Below the pieces are notes generated by a model, which worked only from the letters and a program-made list of their open reading frames with translations, did no database searches and was not told where the DNA came from. Both the position numbers and the translations under genes were made by a program. DNA of 6,888 nucleotides from DATKMP01 sp035541775 (lineage in GTDB: Bacteria; Bacteroidota; Ignavibacteria; UBA10030): the NCBI GenBank assembly GCA_035541775.1, contig DATKMP010000208.1, forward strand, positions 1 to 6,888, written 5' to 3'. The number at the start of each line of letters is the position of its first letter. Position 1 is the stretch's first letter. Positions 1 through 5,553 of the stretch are shown piece by piece.

Positions 1-788
1 AATTATTCTTGCATGATCTTATGCACTCCTTGGAACGAGCAGCACAGCAGCTCGGACAAAAAATTATTCCCGCCGCTCCTTTTCGATCTTTCGACGAAAG
101 CGCTATCGGGGCTTTGTGCGGTATTTATCCGACTCAGATACACAGCATGGCGCCGGAATATTTTTCCAACACGCTTTCGCAGCTTCATGCATCCTTCGTC
201 GATGAAAAAGGATTTTATCATCCGATCATTCATTCGGGCTACAACGCTTACTTAACGCTGCATATCGCACATTCGTATCTTGTTTTGGGTCACGTACAAA
301 AAGCATGGGATGTTGCTGAAACCATTTTCCGGCATTGTGGCTCGCCGTATTCTCTGCCGGAAGCCATTCACCCGCTGACCGGCGGAGGCGCGATGGGCGA
401 TGGGCATCACGGCTGGGCGGGGGCGGAAATTATTTTATTCCTTTTAGATACAATAACACATGAGGATGAACGTTCGATTCATTTCTTCGACCGGTTGCCG
501 AAAACATTCTGGGAACAACGAAAGCCCTTCACCATAAAAAATCTTTCTACCAGCATCGGCGCACTGAATATTCATTGTGAATTCGCCTCCGAAAAAATTC
601 TCTGGTGCACCGTCGAACGGCTCACAGAACAAAAACACCGGGAAAAAGAATTGATGTTTCACTTGCCGTTCACGATACAGCGGGCTGTCGCTTCAGCGAC
701 GCAGCAGTTGATTGAAATAATTCATGGCGATCAATCGACCCGACTACGCTGTCGTCCCGGAAACTTTACGATAAAGATAGAATTGTAA
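1..788 (+). CDS. (alpha/alpha)-barrel glycosidase-like protein, C-terminal part (5' truncated by window edge)
   Basis: The reading frame is open to the left edge of the window (codons from position 3), so the true start lies outside and only about 261 residues are visible. The visible N-terminal half is helical. It carries a segment ending in PEAIHPLTGGGAMGDG followed by HHGWAGAEIILFLL (about residues 117-146 counted from the TTG at 9), preceded by an SGYNAYLTLHIAHSY helix. Glycine-rich loops followed by a Trp/Ala/Glu helix of this type occur in six-hairpin glycosidases (glucoamylase, glycogen-debranching and rhamnosidase-like folds). The last 80-90 residues look like beta strands and probably form a small C-terminal beta domain. 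Glu in PEAIHP is a possible active-site residue, but that is inference. No substrate or GH family can be assigned. The gene ends with TAA 26 bp from the stop of the convergent Ppx/GppA gene, and I see no strong terminator between them. Confidence 0.6.
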   Translation, partial: LFLHDLMHSLERAAQQLGQKIIPAAPFRSFDESAIGALCGIYPTQIHSMAPEYFSNTLSQLHASFVDEKGFYHPIIHSGYNAYLTLHIAHSYLVLGHVQKAWDVAETIFRHCGSPYSLPEAIHPLTGGGAMGDGHHGWAGAEIILFLLDTITHEDERSIHFFDRLPKTFWEQRKPFTIKNLSTSIGALNIHCEFASEKILWCTVERLTEQKHREKELMFHLPFTIQRAVASATQQLIEIIHGDQSTRLRCRPGNFTIKIEL

Positions 789-814
789 AGCGCGATGGCG
801 TTCCTTCAAAATAT

Positions 815-2368
815 TCAGGCAAGAAGCAACGATAATTTTTTGCCGAAGGTTTCCTCAAATAATTCTTTCTTTCGTTCCACACCCCACATTTCCATTTCCA
901 AATTCGCTTTTGCTGTTCGGTGAATGCGAAGTGCGATCGTTTTTCCTTTTTCCGTCGTGCGCACCGCCTTGACCAATGAACGATGGGAACGATCCAGGCC
1001 GTCGGCAACGCGGAGAATGGCGGCAAGTTTTGTGACGGTCTGCTGTTCATCGTTCGAAAGCTGGCGAAACCCTTCGTGTTTCAGTTTGGGATGACTCTTG
1101 CGGTGATACCGCGCGATATTCGCAATAATTTCTTTTTCTCGTTCGGTAAAGCCGAGCAGTTCGGAGTTGCGGATTAAATAATAGGAATGCCGGTGATGCT
1201 GTGCATGAGAAATAAACAATCCGACTTCATGCAGCAATGCAGCCGCTTCGAGAAATTCCCGTTCTTCTTCGCCGCAGCCATGCATTTTTTTTGTTTGATC
1301 GAAAATTTGTAGCGCCAGCGACGCGACGTGTTTTGCATGATTCGCTTCATACTGAAAATTTTCCGCAATGTGATTGACACTGCTGCTGCGGATATTGTGC
1401 AAATGATCGACACGCCGATTGCGGTGCATCTTTTCGATGCTGTCGAGAATAATTCCTTCCCGCAGCGCATATTCGGAAACCGTCATCTGTTGAAGATGCA
1501 GTTCGCGAAATATTTCTTCGAGAATAATTGCACCCGCAACAATAATATCGGCACGCGCAGCATCCATCCCTTCAATGCTGGAACGCATCCGGGCTGTCGG
1601 CGCATCAAGAATGAGGGAAACCGCATCACTTAATTCCGATTTATAGAAAATAAAATTGTTCAGCGACAGTTCCGTTTCTTCGCCGCGCTGCGCACGAATA
1701 ATATTGGCAATGGTCGTGATCGTGCCGGAAGAACCGACGCACACCTCGAAGGAATGCTTGTGCAGTTCCCGTACAAGGGGCGCCAGCGAGCCGCGGACAA
1801 ATGCGCGGCATTGCTCGATGGATTTATTTCGCAGCGATTCGTTTGAGAAAAATCGTTCGGTCAATCGCACGGCGCCGAGTTTCAAACTGCTGCTGAAAAG
1901 AATCGAGCGCTGTTTGCCGAGCAAAAATTCCGTGCTCCCGCCGCCAAGATCGATCAGCAAAATTCTTTTTTTGTACAACGGCAACACTTGCAGGACGCCG
2001 AGCTGAATCAACCGCGCTTCTTCTACGCCGGAAGCGATGTCGATGCGAATCCCCGTTTCATTTTTCACGCGCCGCAGAAATTCTTCTTGATTCAATGCTT
2101 CGCGCACAGCACTCGTCGCAATCGCACGAATTTCGGCATGGAATAAATCGGCAATCACGCGAAAATGTTTCAATGCTTCCACGCCGCGGCTTATCGCTGT
2201 CTCCGACAAATATTTCATATCCGTTGAACCGGAACCGAGCCGGACAATTTCTTTTTCTTTTCCCAGAATTTTAAATCGCCCTGTCGAGGGATGTACTTCG
2301 GCAATAATTAAGTGAAACGAATTCGTCCCGATATCGATGGCGGCAAGCCGTGTTGTTTTCTGTTTCAT
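815..2368 (-). CDS. ppx: Ppx/GppA family phosphatase (exopolyphosphatase / pppGpp phosphohydrolase) with HD-like C-terminal domain
   Basis: The 517-residue protein has the full length of the long Ppx/GppA type. The N-terminal actin-like ATPase-fold domain shows the phosphate-binding motif DIGTNSFHLII (residues 12-22), ATSAVREA (84-91), the catalytic-glutamate segment SGVEEARLI (113-121, E117 the likely general base), the second phosphate motif LIDLGGGSTE (138-147) and VGSSGT (211-216). SEYALREGII (298-307) closes the core. The C-terminal part is HD-like: HAKHV (344-348), LLHEVGLFISH (378-388) and HHRHSYYLI (391-399). HEVG in place of HDIG is usual for this family. Family members release phosphate from inorganic polyphosphate or from pppGpp, in the cytosol, and sequence alone does not separate the two. 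The ATG start overlaps the upstream kinase-like stop codon as ATGA, so translation is probably coupled. It is the last gene of the operon. Confidence 0.93.
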   Translation of the reverse strand: MKQKTTRLAAIDIGTNSFHLIIAEVHPSTGRFKILGKEKEIVRLGSGSTDMKYLSETAISRGVEALKHFRVIADLFHAEIRAIATSAVREALNQEEFLRRVKNETGIRIDIASGVEEARLIQLGVLQVLPLYKKRILLIDLGGGSTEFLLGKQRSILFSSSLKLGAVRLTERFFSNESLRNKSIEQCRAFVRGSLAPLVRELHKHSFEVCVGSSGTITTIANIIRAQRGEETELSLNNFIFYKSELSDAVSLILDAPTARMRSSIEGMDAARADIIVAGAIILEEIFRELHLQQMTVSEYALREGIILDSIEKMHRNRRVDHLHNIRSSSVNHIAENFQYEANHAKHVASLALQIFDQTKKMHGCGEEEREFLEAAALLHEVGLFISHAQHHRHSYYLIRNSELLGFTEREKEIIANIARYHRKSHPKLKHEGFRQLSNDEQQTVTKLAAILRVADGLDRSHRSLVKAVRTTEKGKTIALRIHRTAKANLEMEMWGVERKKELFEETFGKKLSLLLA

Positions 2369-3096
2369 GGTTCCAGCACCGCAAGAATGCCCTGTTTTAA
2401 TTCCCGGTTCACGTCTTCAAACTGGCGCGATGCATCGACATTTTGAAATTTAAATTCCCGCGTCATCTTATCAAATTCCGGCAAAATTCTTTTTTGGTAC
2501 TCAACAAAACTATCGTAAAAGTCTTCGCCAAGATGCAAATCCATTCCCGATTCCCAGTAGTCCATTCCCTCGCCGGATTCTTCTTCCCAGTAATGTTTAT
2601 GCAGCGTATTGCTGTTGATGACACGCGGAATCAAATCTTCAATTTTCACACGCATATAAAAAATTGCATCCGGTTCCAACGCGAAGCCGAACACTTTTCG
2701 AATCCATTGCCGGTCTGCCCCGCGCACCACGGAACGGGCAAACGCCGTGTAAATGTAACGGTCGGCAAGCACAATAAATCCCGATTGGAGCGCCGGAATA
2801 ACTTCATGTTCCAAGCGGTCGGCAAAATCTGCCGCATACAATAAACTGAAGGTATTCACGTTCAACGTATGCCCTGATTTTGCTTCGTCGATGGCCTGGC
2901 CCATCAATGGCGAGCGCGTCCACCCGGTCGTTGTCACACCGTACCCTTTTACTTCCAACCATTTTTTTAATTCTTCAAGCTGTGTCGAACGCCCCACGCC
3001 GTCTGTCCCTTCGATGACAATCAACTTGCCTTTGACTTCGTTCAATTCTATATATGGAAGTCCGAGTCCGTAAAACATTTTTTTTCTACGCGACAT
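2365..3096 (-). CDS. Thymidylate-kinase-like P-loop protein, second paralogue, with Lys-to-Arg change in the P-loop
   Basis: This 243-residue protein has the fold signature of the thymidylate kinase family: a P-loop EGTDGVGRSTQ (29-39), DFADRL (90-95), ADRYIYTAFAR (111-121) with the DRY triplet, VVRG (124-127), and a late ESGMDLHLGED block (183-193). It is a clear paralogue of the gene just upstream. The P-loop lysine expected in GxxGxGKST is Arg36, codon CGT at 2989-2991, at least two base changes from either Lys codon, so a single sequencing error is unlikely. The REPGG segment of classical dTMP kinases is replaced by TGWTRSP. The LID region carries an acidic insertion of about 11 residues relative to its paralogue. 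The ATG at 3096 has AAAGGA eight bases upstream. An internal ATG at 3078 lacks such a site. The gene overlaps its upstream neighbour by 11 nt and the downstream ppx by 4 nt. It may be a non-catalytic or altered subunit (inference). Automatic annotation would call it dTMP kinase. Confidence 0.85.
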   Translation of the reverse strand: MSRRKKMFYGLGLPYIELNEVKGKLIVIEGTDGVGRSTQLEELKKWLEVKGYGVTTTGWTRSPLMGQAIDEAKSGHTLNVNTFSLLYAADFADRLEHEVIPALQSGFIVLADRYIYTAFARSVVRGADRQWIRKVFGFALEPDAIFYMRVKIEDLIPRVINSNTLHKHYWEEESGEGMDYWESGMDLHLGEDFYDSFVEYQKRILPEFDKMTREFKFQNVDASRQFEDVNRELKQGILAVLEP

Positions 3097-3799
3097 AGAC
3101 GTTTTCCTTTTTCTGTAAGAACGGCAGAGGTTTATAATCTTTTAATTTTTCTGCAATGATTTCTCGCAGCATTGACTGTTGTTTCTGAATCGGCAATGTG
3201 GCATCGATCACCATCAATCCAAATTCAACCGCGATCCTATCATACTCTTCTAATATTTTCGATTGAAAGAGGCGAAAACTTTCTTTGGGATCTTCGCTCA
3301 ATCCCAAATCCATTCCTGCTTCATGAAATTTCAATTCCACGCGCCCGTTGAGAATTCGTTGAAGCGAGACGTCGATCGGCACTTTAAAATAGAATCCGAT
3401 ATCCGGTTGGACAGCGAAGCCGTACAAATTGCGCACCCAATCCGGATGCACGCCGCGAACGACATCCCGTGCAAATGCCGTGTAGATATATCGATCTGCA
3501 CAAACGATCATTCCCGCTTTCAACGGCGGAATGATGAGGTGCGCCAACCGGTCGGCAAAATCCGTCGCGTGCAAAACAGAAAACGTCGTCGGTGTGAGCA
3601 AATTTTTTTTCTTCCCATGCTTGATGGTTTCTTTCACCAATGCAGAAGAATTCCATTCTGTAAATAACACGCGGAATTTGGAATTCAGCAGCCACTTTTG
3701 CAGCAACTGCAACTGTGTTGATTTTCCGGAACCATCGATGCCTTCAACAATAATCAGCCGGCCCGGCAGCGGATGTCTTTGTTCGAATGTTCTTGCCAT
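3086..3799 (-). CDS. Thymidylate-kinase-like P-loop nucleotide kinase, first paralogue (intact P-loop)
   Basis: The 237-residue protein begins with a beta strand and a canonical Walker A, VEGIDGSGKSTQ (18-29, Lys26), as in bacterial thymidylate kinases. It continues with DFADRL (80-85), ADRYIYTAFAR (101-111, DRY at 102-104), VVRG (114-117), a LID-like region with Arg149 and Arg154, and HEAGMDLGLSED (160-171). Length and order of motifs fit the dTMP kinase superfamily, which transfers the ATP gamma phosphate to a nucleoside monophosphate. However, where dTMP kinases have REPGG this protein has TEWNSSAL (47-54), so dTMP is not a safe substrate. It is therefore unlikely to be the housekeeping Tmk. 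It starts 15 nt after the sixA-like stop, with only a weak purine-rich ribosome site, and is followed by its paralogue with an 11 nt overlap. Expected to be cytosolic. Confidence 0.85.
   Translation of the reverse strand: MARTFEQRHPLPGRLIIVEGIDGSGKSTQLQLLQKWLLNSKFRVLFTEWNSSALVKETIKHGKKKNLLTPTTFSVLHATDFADRLAHLIIPPLKAGMIVCADRYIYTAFARDVVRGVHPDWVRNLYGFAVQPDIGFYFKVPIDVSLQRILNGRVELKFHEAGMDLGLSEDPKESFRLFQSKILEEYDRIAVEFGLMVIDATLPIQKQQSMLREIIAEKLKDYKPLPFLQKKENVYVA
3105..3110 (-). promoter_or_regulatory. Ribosome binding site AAAGGA deciding the start of the second kinase-like gene
   Basis: AAAGGA lies eight bases before the ATG at 3096, inside the end of the upstream paralogue. The later in-frame ATG at 3078 has only an A-rich stretch before it, so the overlapping start at 3096 is preferred. 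Confidence 0.6.
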
Positions 3800-3814
3800 A
3801 CTATGGAATTCTTT

Positions 3815-4312
3815 CTAATGACCTATGAGACGTAATTGTTTGGAAGTGAGAAGCCAGAGTAATGATCCATGACGCTGCGAGGAAATCGTCGGCACCTCAA
3901 TGCAGCACAACGCTCCTTTTTTCAGATGCAGAATTGTCGATGTCGTCCCGAGCAGCGAAACGATCAGCGACGAGATGTCTTGCTCGTGGCCGACGAGCAT
4001 GATGCTTTGCAACTTTTTATATTTTGCGAGATACGAAAGTAAATTTTTGGTGGAGTTGCCCGGCGTAAGCTCGCGGCAGACTTGCAGTTTGCTTTCTGCC
4101 CCAAGCGCTTTCGCAGCAATTTTTGCCGACTGCGCTGAACGCGAAAGCGGACTGGTAAGAATGACATCGATCTCTTCTACCACGCGCGCGATGCCTTTTG
4201 CAGATTTCGACATTTTCTCGACTCCTTCTTCCGTCAATGGACGGTCATCGTTCGGATATGCAGCTTCGCCTTTTTGAACAGCGACAGCATGGCGCAGAAG
4301 ATAAATCAGCAT
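3815..4312 (-). CDS. sixA: SixA-type phosphohistidine phosphatase (histidine phosphatase superfamily)
   Basis: The 165-residue protein is the size of SixA and shows its ordered motifs. These are IYLLRHAVA (3-11) with the Arg7-His8 pair in which the histidine is phosphorylated during catalysis, DDRPLTEEG (22-30), LTSPLSRSAQSA (52-63) with Arg58, and LVGHEQDIS (106-114) with the second catalytic His109. SixA of E. coli removes phosphate from histidine residues of phosphotransfer proteins (ArcB HPt domain, nitrogen PTS protein NPr). The natural target here is unknown, and no phosphorelay or PTS protein lies in the window. The ATG is preceded by GAGAG at about six bases. The gene follows the membrane protein gene by 29 nt and precedes the kinase-like pair by 15 nt, so co-transcription is likely. 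No motif residue is missing. Confidence 0.9.
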   Translation of the reverse strand: MLIYLLRHAVAVQKGEAAYPNDDRPLTEEGVEKMSKSAKGIARVVEEIDVILTSPLSRSAQSAKIAAKALGAESKLQVCRELTPGNSTKNLLSYLAKYKKLQSIMLVGHEQDISSLIVSLLGTTSTILHLKKGALCCIEVPTISSQRHGSLLWLLTSKQLRLIGH

Positions 4313-4341
4313 ATAATTCTCTCATTGAAGATAGTGAGTGA

Positions 4342-5325
4342 TCAACGTTCGGTGATGGTATTCCAAGATTGCGGACGTTTTAAAAACGGACTGATTCCTT
4401 GCATCGATAAAAATCCGTACCCGAGTGCAATAAAACCTAACGAGACGATTCGTTTTAAAATGACGAATCCCGCAAGCAGCGTTCCGCCCACCGGAATTCC
4501 TAACGCCGCAAATAGCGCAACGTAACCTGCTTCTTTTGCACCGGCTCCGGCAGGAAGAAAAAATACGCCGAGTTTCACGAGCGATAGCCATGCTTCCATC
4601 AACAATGCTTCCACTGTGCCGATAGAAAAGCCAAGCACATGGGCAACAAGCAGCGTTTCGAATGCTTCAACCGCCCAGAACACGCAATACAAAAGTACCA
4701 TTGCTGCAACAGACAGTGCGGGTTCCTTGCCCATCAGCCGGAACTGCCGATCCGTTTCGATAAAGGCATGATATTGCCGTTTCAACCATCGGCGAAGCGC
4801 CGGCAGAGGAATTCGATACAGCCATTTCCAGAACATCCGCGCAAGTTCGCCGCGCAAGAACGCCCAGATGGAAAAAACAAGCAACAGGCCGATGCTGAGC
4901 GATGCAGCAATTCCAAAGGCCATCGAACTGATTTGAAGATACGAGGCAACGGCATGCGATTGAATCACAATCAATCCGATTCCACTCACCACAAGAACAT
5001 ACAGCACTTGTGTAATTCCAAGAAGCCAGTGGCGTACAACAAGTCCGGCAATAACATCCGACGGCACAATGCGAAAACGTTTATGAAGCCATGCCACCTT
5101 TAAAGGATCGGCAAGTGCAAATCCGCCCGGCACCGACAACAGCACAGCTTCCGCTCCGGCATGAGCAGCAAACAGGGATGCAAAGGAAATTTGTATTCGC
5201 CGGAGAAGAAATTGTTTCCAGATCAGCGTATCGATCAACATTCCCGCTAAAAAAGGAACAGGAAGAAGAACGAACGCCCAATCAAATTGAAAATGCATGA
5301 GAGTTATCTGCTGGAAAGTATTCAC
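4342..5325 (-). CDS. YbhN / lysylphosphatidylglycerol-synthase transmembrane-region-like integral membrane protein
   Basis: The 327-residue protein is strongly hydrophobic, with likely membrane segments around residues 16-36, 47-65, 94-121, 134-157, 204-231 and 280-305, plus a conserved region at 247-277. The block VFFLPAGAGAKEAGYVALFA (254-273) is the hallmark of the LPG_synthase_TM / UPF0104 family, with a conserved P-x-G-x-G-x-x-E pattern. The basic loop at 158-203 (RGELARMFWKW and following) should face the cytoplasm. Members include the flippase half of MprF and many stand-alone proteins of unknown role beside lipid or glycan enzymes. There is no MprF C-terminal lysyltransferase domain. 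The longest start is GTG at 5325. An ATG at 5298 (318 residues) is a real alternative, because the predicted promoter would leave only about 9 nt of leader before the GTG. Neither start has a clear ribosome binding site. It is the first gene of the five-gene operon. Confidence 0.83.
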   Translation of the reverse strand: MNTFQQITLMHFQFDWAFVLLPVPFLAGMLIDTLIWKQFLLRRIQISFASLFAAHAGAEAVLLSVPGGFALADPLKVAWLHKRFRIVPSDVIAGLVVRHWLLGITQVLYVLVVSGIGLIVIQSHAVASYLQISSMAFGIAASLSIGLLLVFSIWAFLRGELARMFWKWLYRIPLPALRRWLKRQYHAFIETDRQFRLMGKEPALSVAAMVLLYCVFWAVEAFETLLVAHVLGFSIGTVEALLMEAWLSLVKLGVFFLPAGAGAKEAGYVALFAALGIPVGGTLLAGFVILKRIVSLGFIALGYGFLSMQGISPFLKRPQSWNTITER

Positions 5326-5340
5326 AATTATTTCTGCGCC

Positions 5341-5368
5341 AATATAAGTTTTACAACTGTGCGTACAA
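5341..5368 (-). promoter_or_regulatory. Candidate sigma70-type promoter of the membrane protein/sixA/kinase/ppx operon
   Basis: On the minus strand a -35-like TTGTAC (5363-5368) and a -10-like TATATT (5341-5346) are separated by 16 bases. The predicted transcript start is near 5334, 9 nt before the GTG and about 36 nt before the alternative ATG at 5298. If the organism is a Bacteroidota with a different housekeeping sigma consensus, this match means less. Confidence 0.4.
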
Positions 5369-5377
5369 AATACACAG
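5357..5377. promoter_or_regulatory. Candidate operator dyad CTGTG-N11-CACAG
   Basis: The perfect 5-bp inverted repeat CTGTG (5357-5361) and CACAG (5373-5377) is centred on the -35 element of the minus-strand promoter. It lies next to an AT-rich, -10-like stretch (TATATT, 5380-5385) for the opposite strand. It could bind a dimeric regulator of divergent transcription. The spacing is too wide for a classical CRP/FNR box, and a 5-bp repeat can arise by chance. Confidence 0.22.
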
Positions 5378-5413
5378 CATATATTATCTGATGGTTAAGC
5401 AGAGATTAAGAAG

Positions 5414-5542
5414 ATGCGAAGAAAAACTGCGGAAGGAACAAACTACATTTGTACGATCCCGTCCTTGACGGTCGGCACGATGACCGCAGAATGTTACGCG
5501 GAAGTTCGAAGAAATTTCGTGGATCGTGAAAAGTATGGATGA
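5414..5542 (+). CDS. Candidate small protein of 42 residues, no recognised family
   Basis: An ATG-started frame on the plus strand fills most of the 228 bp gap between two minus-strand genes. It reads MRRKTAEGTNY..., continues through IPSLTVGTMTAECYAEVRRN and ends VDREKYG-TGA. About 70 percent of its codons begin with a purine, a coding-like bias, and no recognised gene lies opposite that could create it as a shadow. Its stop is 11 bp from the convergent HAD stop, and its start is 88 bp from the divergent GTG start of the membrane protein, which is the spacing expected of a real gene. Against it, the ribosome binding site is weak (GCAGAG about nine bases upstream), I see no good -35 element and I recognise no homologue. 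There are no membrane segments. It is soluble and slightly basic at its N terminus. Confidence 0.38.
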   Translation: MRRKTAEGTNYICTIPSLTVGTMTAECYAEVRRNFVDREKYG

Positions 5543-5553
5543 AACGGAAAAAT

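Noticed and set aside
764..790. Short inverted repeats (CTTTA-CGA-TAAAG, and CTTTAC with GTAAAG) at the end of the glycosidase-like gene, as a terminator.
   Set aside because: The stems are five or six mostly A/T pairs with no T-run after them, too weak to call a terminator.
1225..1251. HE instead of HD (LLHEVG) in the C-terminal domain of the Ppx/GppA protein, as a possible inactivating change.
   Set aside because: HEVG at this position is normal for long Ppx/GppA proteins, including proteobacterial ones, so it is not an anomaly.
2365..3799. Assignment of the two kinase-like proteins to polyphosphate kinase 2 (PPK2), suggested by the Ppx/GppA neighbour.
   Set aside because: PPK2 proteins have a different P-loop context (GxDxxGKGG type). 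The DRY, DFADRL and GKSTQ pattern here belongs to the thymidylate kinase group.
4639..5103. A 154-codon ORF on the plus strand inside the membrane protein gene.
   Set aside because: The opposite strand encodes an LPG-synthase-TM protein with clear membrane segments and family signature. The plus-strand product is a Gln/His/Asn-rich sequence with no motif.
5357..5377. The CTGTG/CACAG dyad as a CRP/FNR-family binding site.
   Set aside because: TGTG and CACA are 11 bases apart instead of the 8 of the CRP consensus, and the flanking A/T of TGTGA/TCACA is missing.
5459..5471. Hairpin CCGTC-CTT-GACGG in the gap between the HAD and membrane protein genes, as a terminator for the HAD transcript.
   Set aside because: The stem is only five pairs, no T-run follows on the minus strand, and it lies inside the candidate small ORF.
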